Below, in pieces: positions 34,655 to 43,497 of a stretch of 64,000 nt of DNA. Numbering within the stretch: position 1 is the first letter of the stretch; each line of letters opens with the position of its first letter. The position numbers were made by a program, and so were the translations under genes. Under the pieces are notes generated by a model. It ran no database searches and had not been told where the DNA came from. It saw only the letters and a list, made by a program, of their open reading frames with translations. Source of the stretch: Hyphomicrobiaceae bacterium (GTDB taxonomy: Bacteria; Pseudomonadota; Alphaproteobacteria; Rhizobiales; Aestuariivirgaceae); contig OMIC01000039.1 of NCBI GenBank assembly GCA_900298995.1, positions 186,001 through 250,000 of the forward strand, given 5' to 3'.

Positions 34655-36445
34655 TCAGCCTGCGGGAGCCTGAAACTGCAGCCTGGCCAGTCGTGCATAA
34701 AGCGGGCTTGAGACCATGAGATCGGCATGGGTGCCTTCGGCAACCAGTTCGCCGCCGTCCAGCACGAGGATCCGATCGGCATTGCGCACGGTCGCCAGCC
34801 TGTGGGCGATCACCAGTGTCGTGCGGTTCGCGGTCAGCCTCTCGATGGCCTGCTGGATAAAGGCCTCGCTCTCGGAGTCGAGCGCGCTGGTCGCCTCGTC
34901 CAGAAGCAAGATCGGCGCATCGCGCAGGATGGCGCGCGCAATGGCGATGCGCTGGCGCTGGCCGCCTGAAAGGGTGACGCCCCGCTCACCTACCTGCGTG
35001 TCATAGCCCTGCGGCAGGCGCTCGGCGAATTCATCCACCCTGGCTGCGCGCGCGGCTTCCATCACCTCGGTCTGGCTGGCCTCGGGCTTTCCGAACCGGA
35101 TGTTGTCAAGGACGCTGCCGGAGAAGATGACCGTCTCCTGCGGCACGACCGCGATGCGCTCGCGGACCTCTGCTGGAATTGCCTTCCTGACATCTGTGCC
35201 ATCGACGATGACGCGCCCCGTCTGTGGATCAAAGAAGCGCTGGACGAGGGCGAACACGGTGGTCTTGCCGGCGCCGGATGGGCCGACAATGGCGACGGTT
35301 TCGCCTGTTTGCACGGAGAAGGAGATACCGGACAGCGCGGGGCTATCCGGCCGTGTCGGATAGGAGAAGTTCACGCCCTCGAGCGCCAGCCGTCCCTGAG
35401 ACGGGCGCGGCAGGGGCTCCGGAGAGGGCGGCGCAGCAATATCAGGCTGTTCGTCGAGCAGTTCGGATATGCGTTCGGCTGCGCCTGCAGCCAGTTGCAC
35501 CTCGCCCCATACTTCCGAGAGCTGGCCCATCGAGCTGGCCGCAAGAATGGCGTAGATCAGGAACTGGCTGAGCGTGCCTGCCGTCATGTTCCCGGCAATG
35601 ACCGCGCTTGCGCCGTACCAGAGAAGCAGGACAACCGCACCTGCCACGACGCCGATGATCAGCGCCGTCAGGACGGCGCGTGCCACGGTGCGCTGGGCGG
35701 CGGCGGCAAAGGCACTGGAAGTGGCTTCCGAGAATGAGGCCCGTGCCGCGTCTTCCTGAACATTGGCCTGAACGGTCGTCACCGCCTGCAGCCGCTCCTG
35801 TGCGAAAGCGGCAGACGAGGCCAGCGTGTCCTGGGCCAGACGCGAGAGGTTCCGGACCTTGCGTCCGTAGATGACGAGCGGCAGAACGATCAACGGCAGT
35901 GCCAGCAGTGACAGGCCGGCGAGACGCGGGCTGGTTGCTACCATCATCGCGACGGCACCAGCCAGCATGACGACGTTGCGCAGTGCGATGGATGCGGTGG
36001 ACGAAAAGGCCGCCTTGATCTGAGTGGTGTCAGCGGTGAGCCGCGAGACGACCTCGCCGGTCCGCTGAACTTCGAAGAAGGCAGGGCTGAGGTCGAGGAG
36101 ATGGCTGAAGATCCGGTCGCGGATGTCGGCCACCACACGCTCGCCGATCCAGATCACGAAATAGAAGCGCAGTGCCGAGCCCAGCGCCAGCACCGCAACC
36201 ACCGCCAGCATGGCGAGGAAGTACTTGTCGATCAGCGGGGCATCGGCGGCCGTGAAGCCATGGTCGATGATGCGCCGGACGGCCAGCGGCAGGGCCAGCG
36301 TCGCTGCCGCCGCGGTCAGGAGCGCAAGCAGCGCCAGTACCATCTGACGCCGATAGGGGCGCACGAAGGGTGTCAGGCGGAGGAGGGGGCGCAGATTGCG
36401 GCTCTTGGGCCGCCGCCGGGCCTCGTCTTCGTAGATGTTGCTCAT
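34655..36445 (-). CDS. MsbA-like ABC exporter (fused permease and ATPase)
   Basis: A 596-aa half-transporter: six predicted membrane helices (about residues 35-320) then an ATPase domain with Walker [10 protein letters not shown], signature LSGGQRQR and Walker [13 protein letters not shown], so it works as a homodimer. Layout fits lipid/drug exporters of the MsbA/BmrA type; the substrate is not shown. The start is the ATG at 36443-36445 (MSNIYEDE); a longer frame upstream is Arg/Gly/Pro-rich and not coding-like. It is divergent from rpmE across about 196 nt. Confidence 0.9.
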   Translation of the reverse strand: MSNIYEDEARRRPKSRNLRPLLRLTPFVRPYRRQMVLALLALLTAAAATLALPLAVRRIIDHGFTAADAPLIDKYFLAMLAVVAVLALGSALRFYFVIWIGERVVADIRDRIFSHLLDLSPAFFEVQRTGEVVSRLTADTTQIKAAFSSTASIALRNVVMLAGAVAMMVATSPRLAGLSLLALPLIVLPLVIYGRKVRNLSRLAQDTLASSAAFAQERLQAVTTVQANVQEDAARASFSEATSSAFAAAAQRTVARAVLTALIIGVVAGAVVLLLWYGASAVIAGNMTAGTLSQFLIYAILAASSMGQLSEVWGEVQLAAGAAERISELLDEQPDIAAPPSPEPLPRPSQGRLALEGVNFSYPTRPDSPALSGISFSVQTGETVAIVGPSGAGKTTVFALVQRFFDPQTGRVIVDGTDVRKAIPAEVRERIAVVPQETVIFSGSVLDNIRFGKPEASQTEVMEAARAARVDEFAERLPQGYDTQVGERGVTLSGGQRQRIAIARAILRDAPILLLDEATSALDSESEAFIQQAIERLTANRTTLVIAHRLATVRNADRILVLDGGELVAEGTHADLMVSSPLYARLARLQFQAPAG

Positions 36446-36641
36446 AAGCGCCCTTCTAGCCGATGGCCGCCGGAATGGAAGCGCATGGCTGTGTCCGGCG
36501 CCCCGTCCGGCCCTCGGCCGACGTCCGGCGGGGGTTTTCCGCCCACTTGCCTCCCCCGGTGCTCTCCTGTATAGGCCGCTGCGAAACCGAAATCCGGAAA
36601 TCCCCTGCGCGGGCTGTCCCGCCATCGAGAGAGTTTTGGCC

Positions 36642-36863
36642 ATGAAGCAAGGCGTCCACCCCGACTATCACATGATCAATGTGGTGATGACCGACGGCAG
36701 CACCTTCCAGACCCGGTCCACCTGGGGCAAGGCTGGTGACACGATGAACCTTGACATCGATCCGAAGTCCCATCCCGCCTGGACGGGTGGTCAGCAGACC
36801 CTGCTGGACCGCGGTGGCCGCGTGTCCAAGTTCAACCAGAAGTTCTCGTTCCTGAACAAGTAG
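36642..36863 (+). CDS. rpmE: 50S ribosomal protein L31
   Basis: A 73-aa protein beginning [20 protein letters not shown] and containing [12 protein letters not shown] and the closing KFNQKFSF. It lacks the Cys-x2-Cys pair of zinc-binding L31, so it is the zinc-free form usual in alphaproteobacteria. Monocistronic, with a strong terminator at 36893-36919. Confidence 0.95.
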   Translation: MKQGVHPDYHMINVVMTDGSTFQTRSTWGKAGDTMNLDIDPKSHPAWTGGQQTLLDRGGRVSKFNQKFSFLNK

Positions 36864-36892
36864 TTCCGGCAAGTCGCCCGGATCGGACTGAA

Positions 36893-36919
36893 GCCCGGCC
36901 AGCGGCCGGGCTTTTGTTT
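36893..36919 (+). terminator. Intrinsic terminator after rpmE
   Basis: GCCCGGCC (36893-36900) and GGCCGGGC (36904-36911) pair perfectly around a 3-nt loop, followed by TTTTGTTTT. Confidence 0.9.
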
Positions 36920-36967
36920 TGGATCGGGCTGTTCTCTCGCCCCCTGCGTGTTTCAGGGAACATTGCG

Positions 36968-37489
36968 CTAGGAGCGTGCGTTGAACACGGCCGCAATGCG
37001 GTCGATCTGGCTGCTCACCGGACTCTGGTTGCCGGTCGCCTCGGTCTTGCCCTGCAGCCCCATCATGGCATCGAATTTGACGACGCGCTGATGCAGGGCG
37101 AGCGAGCGCTCGATGATCTCCATCAAGCCGGCTGGCAATTGCTCGACGCCACTGACCGGGCTGCCCCGGCCGATCTCGCCCAGCGTGATCCGCCGGCGCT
37201 CCCGTCTGGCGTCTTCCGGCCGCATCTCGCCCGCGGCGATGGCCCGCTGCAGCAGCAACCAGGATGCCAACTGCATCAACCGTGTGGTCAACCGCATGCT
37301 TTCCGTGGCGTAGGCCACCGCGCCATGGCGGTCGAGTAGCCGGGCTTCCTTGCGGCCTGGCCCATCGAGATAATTCGCCGTTTCCTCAACAAGCCCCATG
37401 CCTTCGCGAAACACCTTGTCGAACTGCTCGGAGGCGGTGAACCGCTTCATGAAGTCGACGGTGACGGTCGGGCTTTCAACGGGTGGCAT
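36968..37489 (-). CDS. rcdA: RcdA (DUF1465), adaptor for CtrA proteolysis
   Basis: A 173-aa protein of the DUF1465 family, to which Caulobacter RcdA belongs. RcdA binds CpdR-primed ClpXP and delivers a set of substrates, with PopA leading to CtrA degradation at the G1-S transition. Recognisable blocks are FTASEQFDKVFREGMGLVEE, AYATESMRLTTRLMQLASWLL and RRRITLGEIGRGSPV. The C-terminal tail is polar and probably disordered, as in Caulobacter. The start ATG (37487-37489) has AAGGA 8 nt upstream; Met codons farther upstream lack a ribosome site. A perfect CtrA box lies about 255 nt upstream, which would close a feedback loop. Confidence 0.85.
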   Translation of the reverse strand: MPPVESPTVTVDFMKRFTASEQFDKVFREGMGLVEETANYLDGPGRKEARLLDRHGAVAYATESMRLTTRLMQLASWLLLQRAIAAGEMRPEDARRERRRITLGEIGRGSPVSGVEQLPAGLMEIIERSLALHQRVVKFDAMMGLQGKTEATGNQSPVSSQIDRIAAVFNARS

Positions 37490-37621
37490 GGCTGGATTTC
37501 CTTCTGCTCTCATGGCGGCAGAGCGGAGCGTTGTCAGATAATGACCGTGGTTTCCGTCCCGGTCAATGAGGCGCATGCTCCGTCTCGGCAGGATTCGGAA
37601 AGCAAGACTGATGCCACGGCC

Positions 37622-37650
37622 AAAAAAAGCCGCGCAATCGAGCGCGGCTT
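37622..37650 (-). terminator. Intrinsic terminator (leftward), after the DUF1192 gene
   Basis: Read on the minus strand, AAGCCGCGC (from 37650) and GCGCGGCTT (to 37627) pair around a 6-nt loop and are followed by a run of T residues (A at 37622-37628). It would end transcripts coming from the DUF1192 gene, about 170 nt downstream of its stop, and insulates rcdA. Confidence 0.85.
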
Positions 37651-37745
37651 TGAAGTTTCAAACAGGGAGGCGTCAAACAGAGTGACTGGCGTCACTCAAA
37701 GCAATCCGGTCAAGGATTACAGAAATTGACGGTATCGTTAATTCC

Positions 37746-37760
37746 TTAACCAAAGCTTAA
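37746..37760. promoter_or_regulatory. Perfect TTAA-N7-TTAA (CtrA-type) box between rcdA and the DUF1192 gene
   Basis: TTAA at 37746-37749 and 37757-37760 with a seven-base spacer (CCAAAGC) and a trailing C, in an A/T-rich 333-nt gap (37490-37823). Only leftward genes flank it, so rcdA is the likely target, although the terminator at 37622-37650 lies between the box and rcdA; promoter output would need to start downstream of it or read through. No other gene is seen in this gap. Confidence 0.55.
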
Positions 37761-37823
37761 CATTAGCAACCTGTGCGGCCAATCTGTGTCGGAATGACAA
37801 TCAAACCGCGCAGTGTCACTGCC

Positions 37824-38009
37824 TCAGGAGCGGAAAAAGGCATCAGCGGCCGACTTCGAGGCCCGCTTTGACGTGATCATGGCCTTGACCCTGACGATCT
37901 CGTCCTCGAGCAGGCGCAGCCTGTCCTCAAGTTCCTGGACGGAGAGCAAATCGAGGGTCTCACCGACGGTCACGCCGGCAGGCTTTCTGGGCGGGTCTTC
38001 GAAAGTCAT
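37824..38009 (-). CDS. DUF1192 small protein
   Basis: A 61-aa protein of the DUF1192 family with a short polar start (MTFEDPPRKP) and one amphipathic helix or coiled coil (LSVQELEDRLRLLEDEIVRVKAMI). The function is unknown. GAGGGA precedes its ATG at 38007-38009. It is divergent from the quinone oxidoreductase across about 92 nt; the set rcdA-DUF1192-oxidoreductase-trcR is conserved in Hyphomicrobiales. Confidence 0.85.
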   Translation of the reverse strand: MTFEDPPRKPAGVTVGETLDLLSVQELEDRLRLLEDEIVRVKAMITSKRASKSAADAFFRS

Positions 38010-38101
38010 TGGGTGTCCCTCCTCTGGAGTCTCATTTTGTCATTGCAGGCAGGGGGTCTTCAACCCAAACTGACACAGATCCTGCTGCCGGAGACCCGAA
38101 T

Positions 38102-39085
38102 ATGACGGATATGACTGCAATCGCCATCACCGCGCCGGGTGGTCCGGAGGTTCTTAAGCCCGTCCGGCTTCCGGTCCCGGAGCCCAAAACTGGCGAATTG
38201 CTCGTCCGGGTTCGCGCGGCCGGTGTCAACCGTCCCGACGTCCTGCAGCGCCAGGGTGCCTATCCGCCGCCGCCCGGTGCGCCGGACACGCCAGGGCTCG
38301 AGATCGCTGGCGAAGTGGTGGCGCTGGGCGCCGGCGTTCAGCGGTTCGAGGCGGGTGATAAGGTTTGCGCGCTGGTTCCAGGCGGTGGCTATGCCGAGTA
38401 TGCGGTCGTGCATGAGGAAAATGCACTGCCCGTGCCACCGGGGCTGTCGCTGGTCGAGGCGGGGGCGCTGCCGGAGACCTTTTTCACGGTCTGGACCAAT
38501 GTGTTCGATCGGGGCCAACTCAAGCCCGGCGAAACCCTGCTTGTCCACGGCGGGTCGAGCGGCATCGGCACCACAGCCATCATGCTGGGCAAGGCCTTCG
38601 GGTCGAGCGTGGTCGTGACGGCGGGATCGATGGAAAAATGCCTCGCGTGCCGCAATCTCGGGGCAGATCTTGCCATCAACTACCGCGACCAGGATTTTGT
38701 CGCTGTGCTGTCCGACCACGGCATCAAGCCCAATGTCATCCTCGACATGGTCGGCGGCGATTATGTTGCGAAGAACCTGAGGATCGCCGCGATGAATGGC
38801 CGCATCGTGATGATCGCCTTCCAGAGGGGATCGCGCTTCGAGGCGGACTGGATGCCGGTGATGCTGAAGCGTCTGACGTTTACGGGGTCCACGCTCCGGG
38901 CGCGCAGCATTGCCGAAAAGGCCGTGATTGCCCGCGCCCTCGAGGCACAGGTCTGGCCGCTGTTTGGCGCGGGGCAGATCAGGCCCATCATCCACCGCAC
39001 CTTCCCGCTTGCTGAGGCCGCAGCTGCCCATGCCCTGATGGAAGCGGGCGACCATATTGGCAAGATCGTGCTTCTTGCAGGATAG
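38102..39085 (+). CDS. NAD(P)H:quinone oxidoreductase, zinc-free MDR family
   Basis: A 327-aa medium-chain dehydrogenase/reductase. AGVNRPDVLQRQGAYPPPPG, the NADPH fingerprint LLVHGGSSGIGTTAI and the absence of structural and catalytic zinc ligands place it in the quinone oxidoreductase group (Qor/PIG3-like). It probably reduces quinones or unsaturated carbonyls with NADPH. The start is the ATG at 38102 (MTDMTAIAI), with CCGGAG upstream; Met35-like alternatives are close. It is followed after 119 nt by the trcR locus. Confidence 0.92.
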   Translation: MTDMTAIAITAPGGPEVLKPVRLPVPEPKTGELLVRVRAAGVNRPDVLQRQGAYPPPPGAPDTPGLEIAGEVVALGAGVQRFEAGDKVCALVPGGGYAEYAVVHEENALPVPPGLSLVEAGALPETFFTVWTNVFDRGQLKPGETLLVHGGSSGIGTTAIMLGKAFGSSVVVTAGSMEKCLACRNLGADLAINYRDQDFVAVLSDHGIKPNVILDMVGGDYVAKNLRIAAMNGRIVMIAFQRGSRFEADWMPVMLKRLTFTGSTLRARSIAEKAVIARALEAQVWPLFGAGQIRPIIHRTFPLAEAAAAHALMEAGDHIGKIVLLAG

Positions 39086-39204
39086 GGACACCCGGAAAAC
39101 AAGCATTGCGCGCCGCCCGGCCGCCGGTTATATCACCGTCATTCCCATCATGCTGTCGTAAAGACAGGGAACCTGAAACACCGGTTCTCAAGGAGTGAAA
39201 GATC

Positions 39205-39948
39205 ATGTCCCGCCCACCGTTGATGCCAAAGGCCACCGCCGTCTAGCTGGTTGAGAACACCGGCCTGTCCTTCCGCCAGATCGCCGATTTCTGCCATCTC
39301 CACGAGCTCGAGGTGAAGGGCATTGCGGACGGCGACGTGGCGGCCGGAATCAAGGGCCTCGATCCGGTCACCGGCGGCCAGATCACCCGCGAGGAGATCG
39401 AGAAGGGCGAGAAGGACGCCGAATACCGGCTCAAGATGCTTGAATCCAAGGTCAACATCCAGGTCCAGAAGGCGACCTCCGGCCCGCGCTACACACCGGT
39501 CTCGCGCCGTGGCGACCGTCCGGACGCCATCGCCTGGCTGTTGCGTCACCATCCGGAGCTTCCGGACTCCGCCATCATGAAGCTTGTCGGAACCACGAAG
39601 TCCACGATCAATGCGGTGCGCGACCGCAGCCACTGGAACGCGCCGAACATAAAGCCGGTTGATCCCGTATCGCTTGGCATCTGCTCACAGCTGGCGCTGG
39701 ACTTCGCAGTGCAGAAGGCTGCGCGCAAGGCAGGCCGCCCTGCAGCCGATCAGGCGCCTGTCCGCACTCTCATCCCGGCTGCCGAGGTCGAAGGCACGGC
39801 GGCCCATGCCGCGGCGCAGGCTGCCGAAGAGCAGCCGACCTTTGCTGCTTCTGAGCTCGCGGCCAGGGAGGTCGAGCCCTCTTATGATGCCGACTCGGTG
39901 TTCGCCAAGCTGAAGTCGCTGAAGCGCAGCGACCAGGACGGAGAGTAA
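39205..39948 (+). pseudogene. trcR: Cell-cycle regulator TrcR (DUF1013) with in-frame amber codon 14
   Basis: AAGGAG precedes ATG at 39205-39207, and the frame reads MSRPPLMPKATAV, TAG (39244-39246), LVENTGLSFRQIADFC, then runs intact to 39948. DUF1013/TrcR homologues read ATAVWLV here, so a conserved Trp (TGG) is replaced by TAG through one G-to-A change. If the codon were read, the protein would have 247 aa with HTH-like DNA-binding parts (IADFCHLHELEVKGIADG; MKLVGTTKSTINAVRDRSHW). No frameshift or other stop is present and codon use is normal, so decay would be very recent. Alternatives: sequencing error, suppression, or restart at a later codon. A GTG at 39313 would lose the first 36 residues. 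Confidence 0.85.
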
Positions 39949-39953
39949 TCGCC

Positions 39954-40553
39954 ATGCGCATTCTCGTGGTGGGTGCGTCGGGAACGGTTGGCCGCTCTGC
40001 GGTCGCTGAACTGTCGCGCCGGCACGAGGTCGTGACGGCAGGCCGCACCGCGGGCGAGGCGACTGTTGACCTCATGAACGAGGAATCGGTCAGGGCGATG
40101 TTCGCTCGTCTGGGCCGGCTTGACGCCGTCGTGGCCTGTGCGGGTCATGTTCATTTCGGGCCGCTTGCCAGCATGACCCCGGCGCAGTTCCGCAAAGGTC
40201 TTGATGACAAGCTCATGGGCCAGATCAACCTGGTGCTGCTTGGTCTTCCTCATGTCGCCGATGGTGGTTCCTTCACCCTGACCAGCGGCATCCTCGACCG
40301 CGACCCGGTACGGGCAGGTGCGAATGCTGCAGCCGTCAATGGCGCAATCGGCGGATTCGTGAAGGGCGCGGCAATCGACATGCCGCGTGGCATCCGCATC
40401 AATGCGGTGAGCCCGGGGCTCCTCGAGGAGTCAGCGGCAAAGTATGACGGCTTCTTCCCCGGTCATGAGCCGGTGTCCTCGGTCCGTGTCGGCCTTGCCT
40501 ACGCCAAGAGCGTCGAGGGCGGATTGACGGGCCAGGTGATCACCGTGGGCTGA
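39954..40553 (+). CDS. Short-chain dehydrogenase-like protein lacking the catalytic Tyr
   Basis: A 199-aa Rossmann-fold protein with the nucleotide-binding start MRILVVGASGTVGRSAV and the AVVACAGHVHFGPL (NAG-like) segment. At the usual Tyr-x3-Lys position it reads AAVNGAIGGFV, so both catalytic residues are replaced, although the Ser (LTSGIL) and the later VSPGLLEESAAKY block remain. A subgroup of ~200-aa SDR-like proteins shows the same pattern. It may bind NADP without classic dehydrogenase chemistry. It starts 5 nt after trcR, so it is likely cotranscribed. Confidence 0.85.
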   Translation: MRILVVGASGTVGRSAVAELSRRHEVVTAGRTAGEATVDLMNEESVRAMFARLGRLDAVVACAGHVHFGPLASMTPAQFRKGLDDKLMGQINLVLLGLPHVADGGSFTLTSGILDRDPVRAGANAAAVNGAIGGFVKGAAIDMPRGIRINAVSPGLLEESAAKYDGFFPGHEPVSSVRVGLAYAKSVEGGLTGQVITVG

Positions 40554-40561
40554 GCGCCCGC

Positions 40562-41335
40562 TCACTCCTTCACCGGCACCGTGTAATTCAGCGGCATGCG
40601 GCCGCCGTCCACGTAGATTGTCTCACCAGTGACATAGCTTGCGTCATCGGATGCGAGAAAGGCAGCGATCGACGCCACTTCCGAGGGCTCGCCCACGCGG
40701 CCCAGCGGCGTCCGCGAGAGCGCCCGGTTCAGCGCCGCCTTGTCGGAGAGTACGCCTTTCATCATGTCGGTCGCGATCGAGCCGGGGCCGATGGCGTTCA
40801 CCCGTATGCCATGTGGGGCGAGTGCCAGCGCAGTGGCCCGCGTGAGCTGGGAGATGCCGCCCTTGGCCACGCAGTAGGTGACGATGCCCGGAATGGCGAG
40901 CGTGTCATTCACCGAAGACATGTTGACGACAGCGCCGGGTCTGCGGCCGGCTGCAGCCTGTTTGACCATCTGTCGGGCGCAGGCCTGAAGCATCAGGAAG
41001 GAGCCCTTGAGGTTGATCCCGATCACCCTGTCGAAATCAGCCTCCGTGATGTCGAGAAAATCACCGGGAACGGCAATCGCTGCATTGTTCACCAGAACAT
41101 CGATGGCCCCGTGCTGCGCGGTGACGCCCGCCACCATTGCATTGACATCGGCCGATTTCGCGACGTCGCAGTGGCGGTACTCCGCTCCCAGAGCCTTTGC
41201 GGCGGCGCCTCCGGCCTCGTCGAGAATGTCTGAGATGATCACGGTGGCGCCCTCGGCCACAAACCGCTGGGCGATGGCGAGGCCAATGCCGCGAGCGGCG
41301 CCTGTGATGATGGCGATACGGTTCTTCAGTCTCAA
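40562..41335 (-). CDS. SDR-family oxidoreductase (3-ketoacyl reductase/glucose dehydrogenase-like)
   Basis: A 257-aa classical short-chain dehydrogenase: TGAARGIGLAIAQRF cofactor motif, NNAAIAVPG, catalytic Ser-Tyr-Lys in NMSSVNDTLAIPGIVTYCVAKGG, and the C-terminal MLFLASDDASYVTGETIYVDGG-like ending. The start is placed at the TTG at 41333-41335, because AGGAGA lies 9 nt upstream and the family starts there; the ATG 13 codons earlier lacks a ribosome site and overlaps the upstream MFS gene. Likely cotranscribed with that transporter. Substrate not determined. Confidence 0.87.
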   Translation of the reverse strand: MRLKNRIAIITGAARGIGLAIAQRFVAEGATVIISDILDEAGGAAAKALGAEYRHCDVAKSADVNAMVAGVTAQHGAIDVLVNNAAIAVPGDFLDITEADFDRVIGINLKGSFLMLQACARQMVKQAAAGRRPGAVVNMSSVNDTLAIPGIVTYCVAKGGISQLTRATALALAPHGIRVNAIGPGSIATDMMKGVLSDKAALNRALSRTPLGRVGEPSEVASIAAFLASDDASYVTGETIYVDGGRMPLNYTVPVKE

Positions 41336-41363
41336 GCCTGTGTCTCCTGCGTGTGCGGACCGG

Positions 41364-42509
41364 TCAGTAGCCATCGGCCGCCTGAACTCTTCGCGCGAAC
41401 AACGCGATGATAAGCGCCGCCGCGACTGTAAGGAAGAGGGCGGTCGAAAGCGTGCTGATCTGGGCTATGAGGCCGATCAGAGGTGGACCGCATAGAAATC
41501 CCATGTAGCCCAGTGTCGTCACGGCGGCGATGCCGCGGCCTGGCGCGTCGGGTTCCAGCCGCCCGCCGCCCGCGAACAGCACCGGTACGATGTTGCCGAG
41601 GCCCAGTCCGGCAAAGACGAAGGCGACGATGGCAAGGCCGGGTGACGGGGCAAGGAGGGCCGCTGTCGTGCTCAGGGCCGTCATCAATGCGCTCGTCATC
41701 ACCATCTTTACCGCGCCTACCCGCAACCTGATCCAGTCGCCCGTGAATCGGGATACGGCCATGCCGCCCTGATAGACGCCAAAACCCAGCGCCGCCACGC
41801 TGGCCTCCACCTGATAGGTCTCCCGCATCATGATGGCCGCCCAGTCGAGGATCGAGCCTTCAATCATCAAGGCCAGAAAACACAGCAAGCCAAGCCCGAC
41901 GGTCGCGCGTGTCGGCCAGGCGAAATGGCTGCCCGAAAGACCCTTGTCGACATCGTTTTGCAGGTAGAAGCGCGAGGCCACCAGCAAGGCCGCCGCGCAG
42001 GCCAGCGCGATGAGGCTCGCCTGCCCGAATTCACCCAGGACATCGAGCAGCAGGGCTCCGAGAAACGTCCCGACCATGCCGCCCACACTGAAACTGCCAT
42101 GCAGCATCGACATGATCGGCTTGCGCAGCGCGTTCTCGACGGCAATGCCATGGGCATTCATCGCCACATCCATGCTGCCGATGGCGATGCCCATGACGAC
42201 GCCCGCGATGGCGAAGGCCGTCAGCGTATCGGCCATGACGGGTCCGAGAAAGGCGACGCAGAACAGGAGACCGGTGACCACCGTCATGGCAGCACTGCCG
42301 AAGCGGTTGATGAGCACACCTGCGATCGGCATCGTGCAGACGGCACCCGAGGCGAAGGCCAGCAGCGCAAGGCCGAACACCGCAGGTCCAGCCTCAAGCC
42401 GTTCCTTGGCGAGCGGGATATGCGGGACCCAGGCTCCGATCAGGATGCCGTGAACCAGAAAAGTGGTAGCCATGGCCCCGCGGGCGCGGGCGGGCGTGTC
42501 GTGAGTCAT
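41364..42509 (-). CDS. MFS transporter, YbjJ-like
   Basis: A 381-aa membrane protein with about twelve hydrophobic helices. The block GSMDVAMNAHGIAVENALRKPIMSMLHGSFSVGGMVG is characteristic of the YbjJ-type MFS group; such proteins are poorly characterised, with sugar or drug transport proposed. It ends about 28 nt before the SDR gene on the same strand. No repressor gene is adjacent. The start ATG is at 42507-42509; GC content and codon use do not differ from neighbours. Confidence 0.88.
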   Translation of the reverse strand: MTHDTPARARGAMATTFLVHGILIGAWVPHIPLAKERLEAGPAVFGLALLAFASGAVCTMPIAGVLINRFGSAAMTVVTGLLFCVAFLGPVMADTLTAFAIAGVVMGIAIGSMDVAMNAHGIAVENALRKPIMSMLHGSFSVGGMVGTFLGALLLDVLGEFGQASLIALACAAALLVASRFYLQNDVDKGLSGSHFAWPTRATVGLGLLCFLALMIEGSILDWAAIMMRETYQVEASVAALGFGVYQGGMAVSRFTGDWIRLRVGAVKMVMTSALMTALSTTAALLAPSPGLAIVAFVFAGLGLGNIVPVLFAGGGRLEPDAPGRGIAAVTTLGYMGFLCGPPLIGLIAQISTLSTALFLTVAAALIIALFARRVQAADGY

Positions 42510-42687
42510 TCTGTACGATTCGTCATTTGCCCGGCTTGCCTAGCCGATCCGCTCGGCAAGTAGAAACATCTGACATCGTCTGGCCAGTTGCGCCCGGCGC
42601 CGCGGCACGGCATCCTGTGAGGGCGGGTCGCCGGGTTGGGGAACGGCGGCGACCGGTGCATGCGGCGTCTTTTCCGGGAGAACAGCC

Positions 42688-43497
42688 ATGGAAAGTTCCG
42701 AGCAAGCCGTCCCCCTCGTGCCACGGCCACCGGCTGTGAAGATCAACGCGATTTCCTTCTCCGATGTGTGGGACGCACTGGCCGCTGGCTGGCGTGACTT
42801 CACGCGGGCGACGCTGTTCGGGCTGTTCTTCGGCGGCATTTATGCGGCGGGTGGAATTGCCATCTGGCTGCTCCTCATGGTCTATCACGAGCCGTGGTGG
42901 ATCATTCCCATCGCGGTTGGTTTTCCGTTGATCGGACCATTCGTTGCGGTTGGCCTCTATGAAACCAGCCGCCGGCTGGGTCTGGGCGAACCGCTTCGGT
43001 TCAGCGAAATCCTGACTGTCATCGTTGAGCAGCGCAAGCGTCAGGTGGGATGGATGGCCTTTGTCGTTCTCTTCATCTTCTGGATGTGGCTCTATGAAGT
43101 CCGGATGCTTCTGGCGATATTCCTCGGCTTCAAGTCCTTCTCGACGATCGAAGCCTTTCTGCAAGTCGTCACAGGCACGCCGGAGGGGCTAGGCTTTCTC
43201 ATCGTCGGGACTGGTGTCGGCGCATTCATCGCCTTCGTGCTGTTTTGCAGCACCGTGATTGCGATCCCGCTGCTGCTGGACCGAGAGATTGATCTGATCT
43301 CCGCCATCATTGCCAGCTTCAAGGCAGTGCTCCAGAATCCCGGGCCCATGATCGGCTTCGGGCTGATCGTCGTGGCGCTCAGCTTTGTGGCGCTGGCGCC
43401 GTTCTTTCTCGGACTCCTGGTGGTCCTGCCGGTGCTGGGCCACGCAACATGGCACCTCTACATCCGCGTGATCGCGCCATTGAGCGCTGCAGGCTAG
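42688..43497 (+). CDS. DUF2189 integral membrane protein
   Basis: A 269-aa inner-membrane protein with about six hydrophobic segments after a 45-residue cytosolic start. Conserved features of DUF2189 include FSDVWDALAAGWRDFTRA and a closing HATWHLYIRVI block. Its function is unknown. The stop TAG overlaps the convergent prpE stop by three bases, so the genes end on each other. The start ATG at 42688 follows a GGAGAA motif. Confidence 0.86.
   Translation: MESSEQAVPLVPRPPAVKINAISFSDVWDALAAGWRDFTRATLFGLFFGGIYAAGGIAIWLLLMVYHEPWWIIPIAVGFPLIGPFVAVGLYETSRRLGLGEPLRFSEILTVIVEQRKRQVGWMAFVVLFIFWMWLYEVRMLLAIFLGFKSFSTIEAFLQVVTGTPEGLGFLIVGTGVGAFIAFVLFCSTVIAIPLLLDREIDLISAIIASFKAVLQNPGPMIGFGLIVVALSFVALAPFFLGLLVVLPVLGHATWHLYIRVIAPLSAAG

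Noticed and set aside
39244-39246. Genome-wide reassignment of TAG to an amino acid
   Set aside because: rpmJ, rpmE, DUF2189 and prpE end in TAG at the expected family lengths, so TAG is a working stop here.
39313-39948. GTG at 39313 as the true trcR start
   Set aside because: It would delete the conserved first 36 residues, and an AAGGAG site sits correctly before the ATG at 39205.
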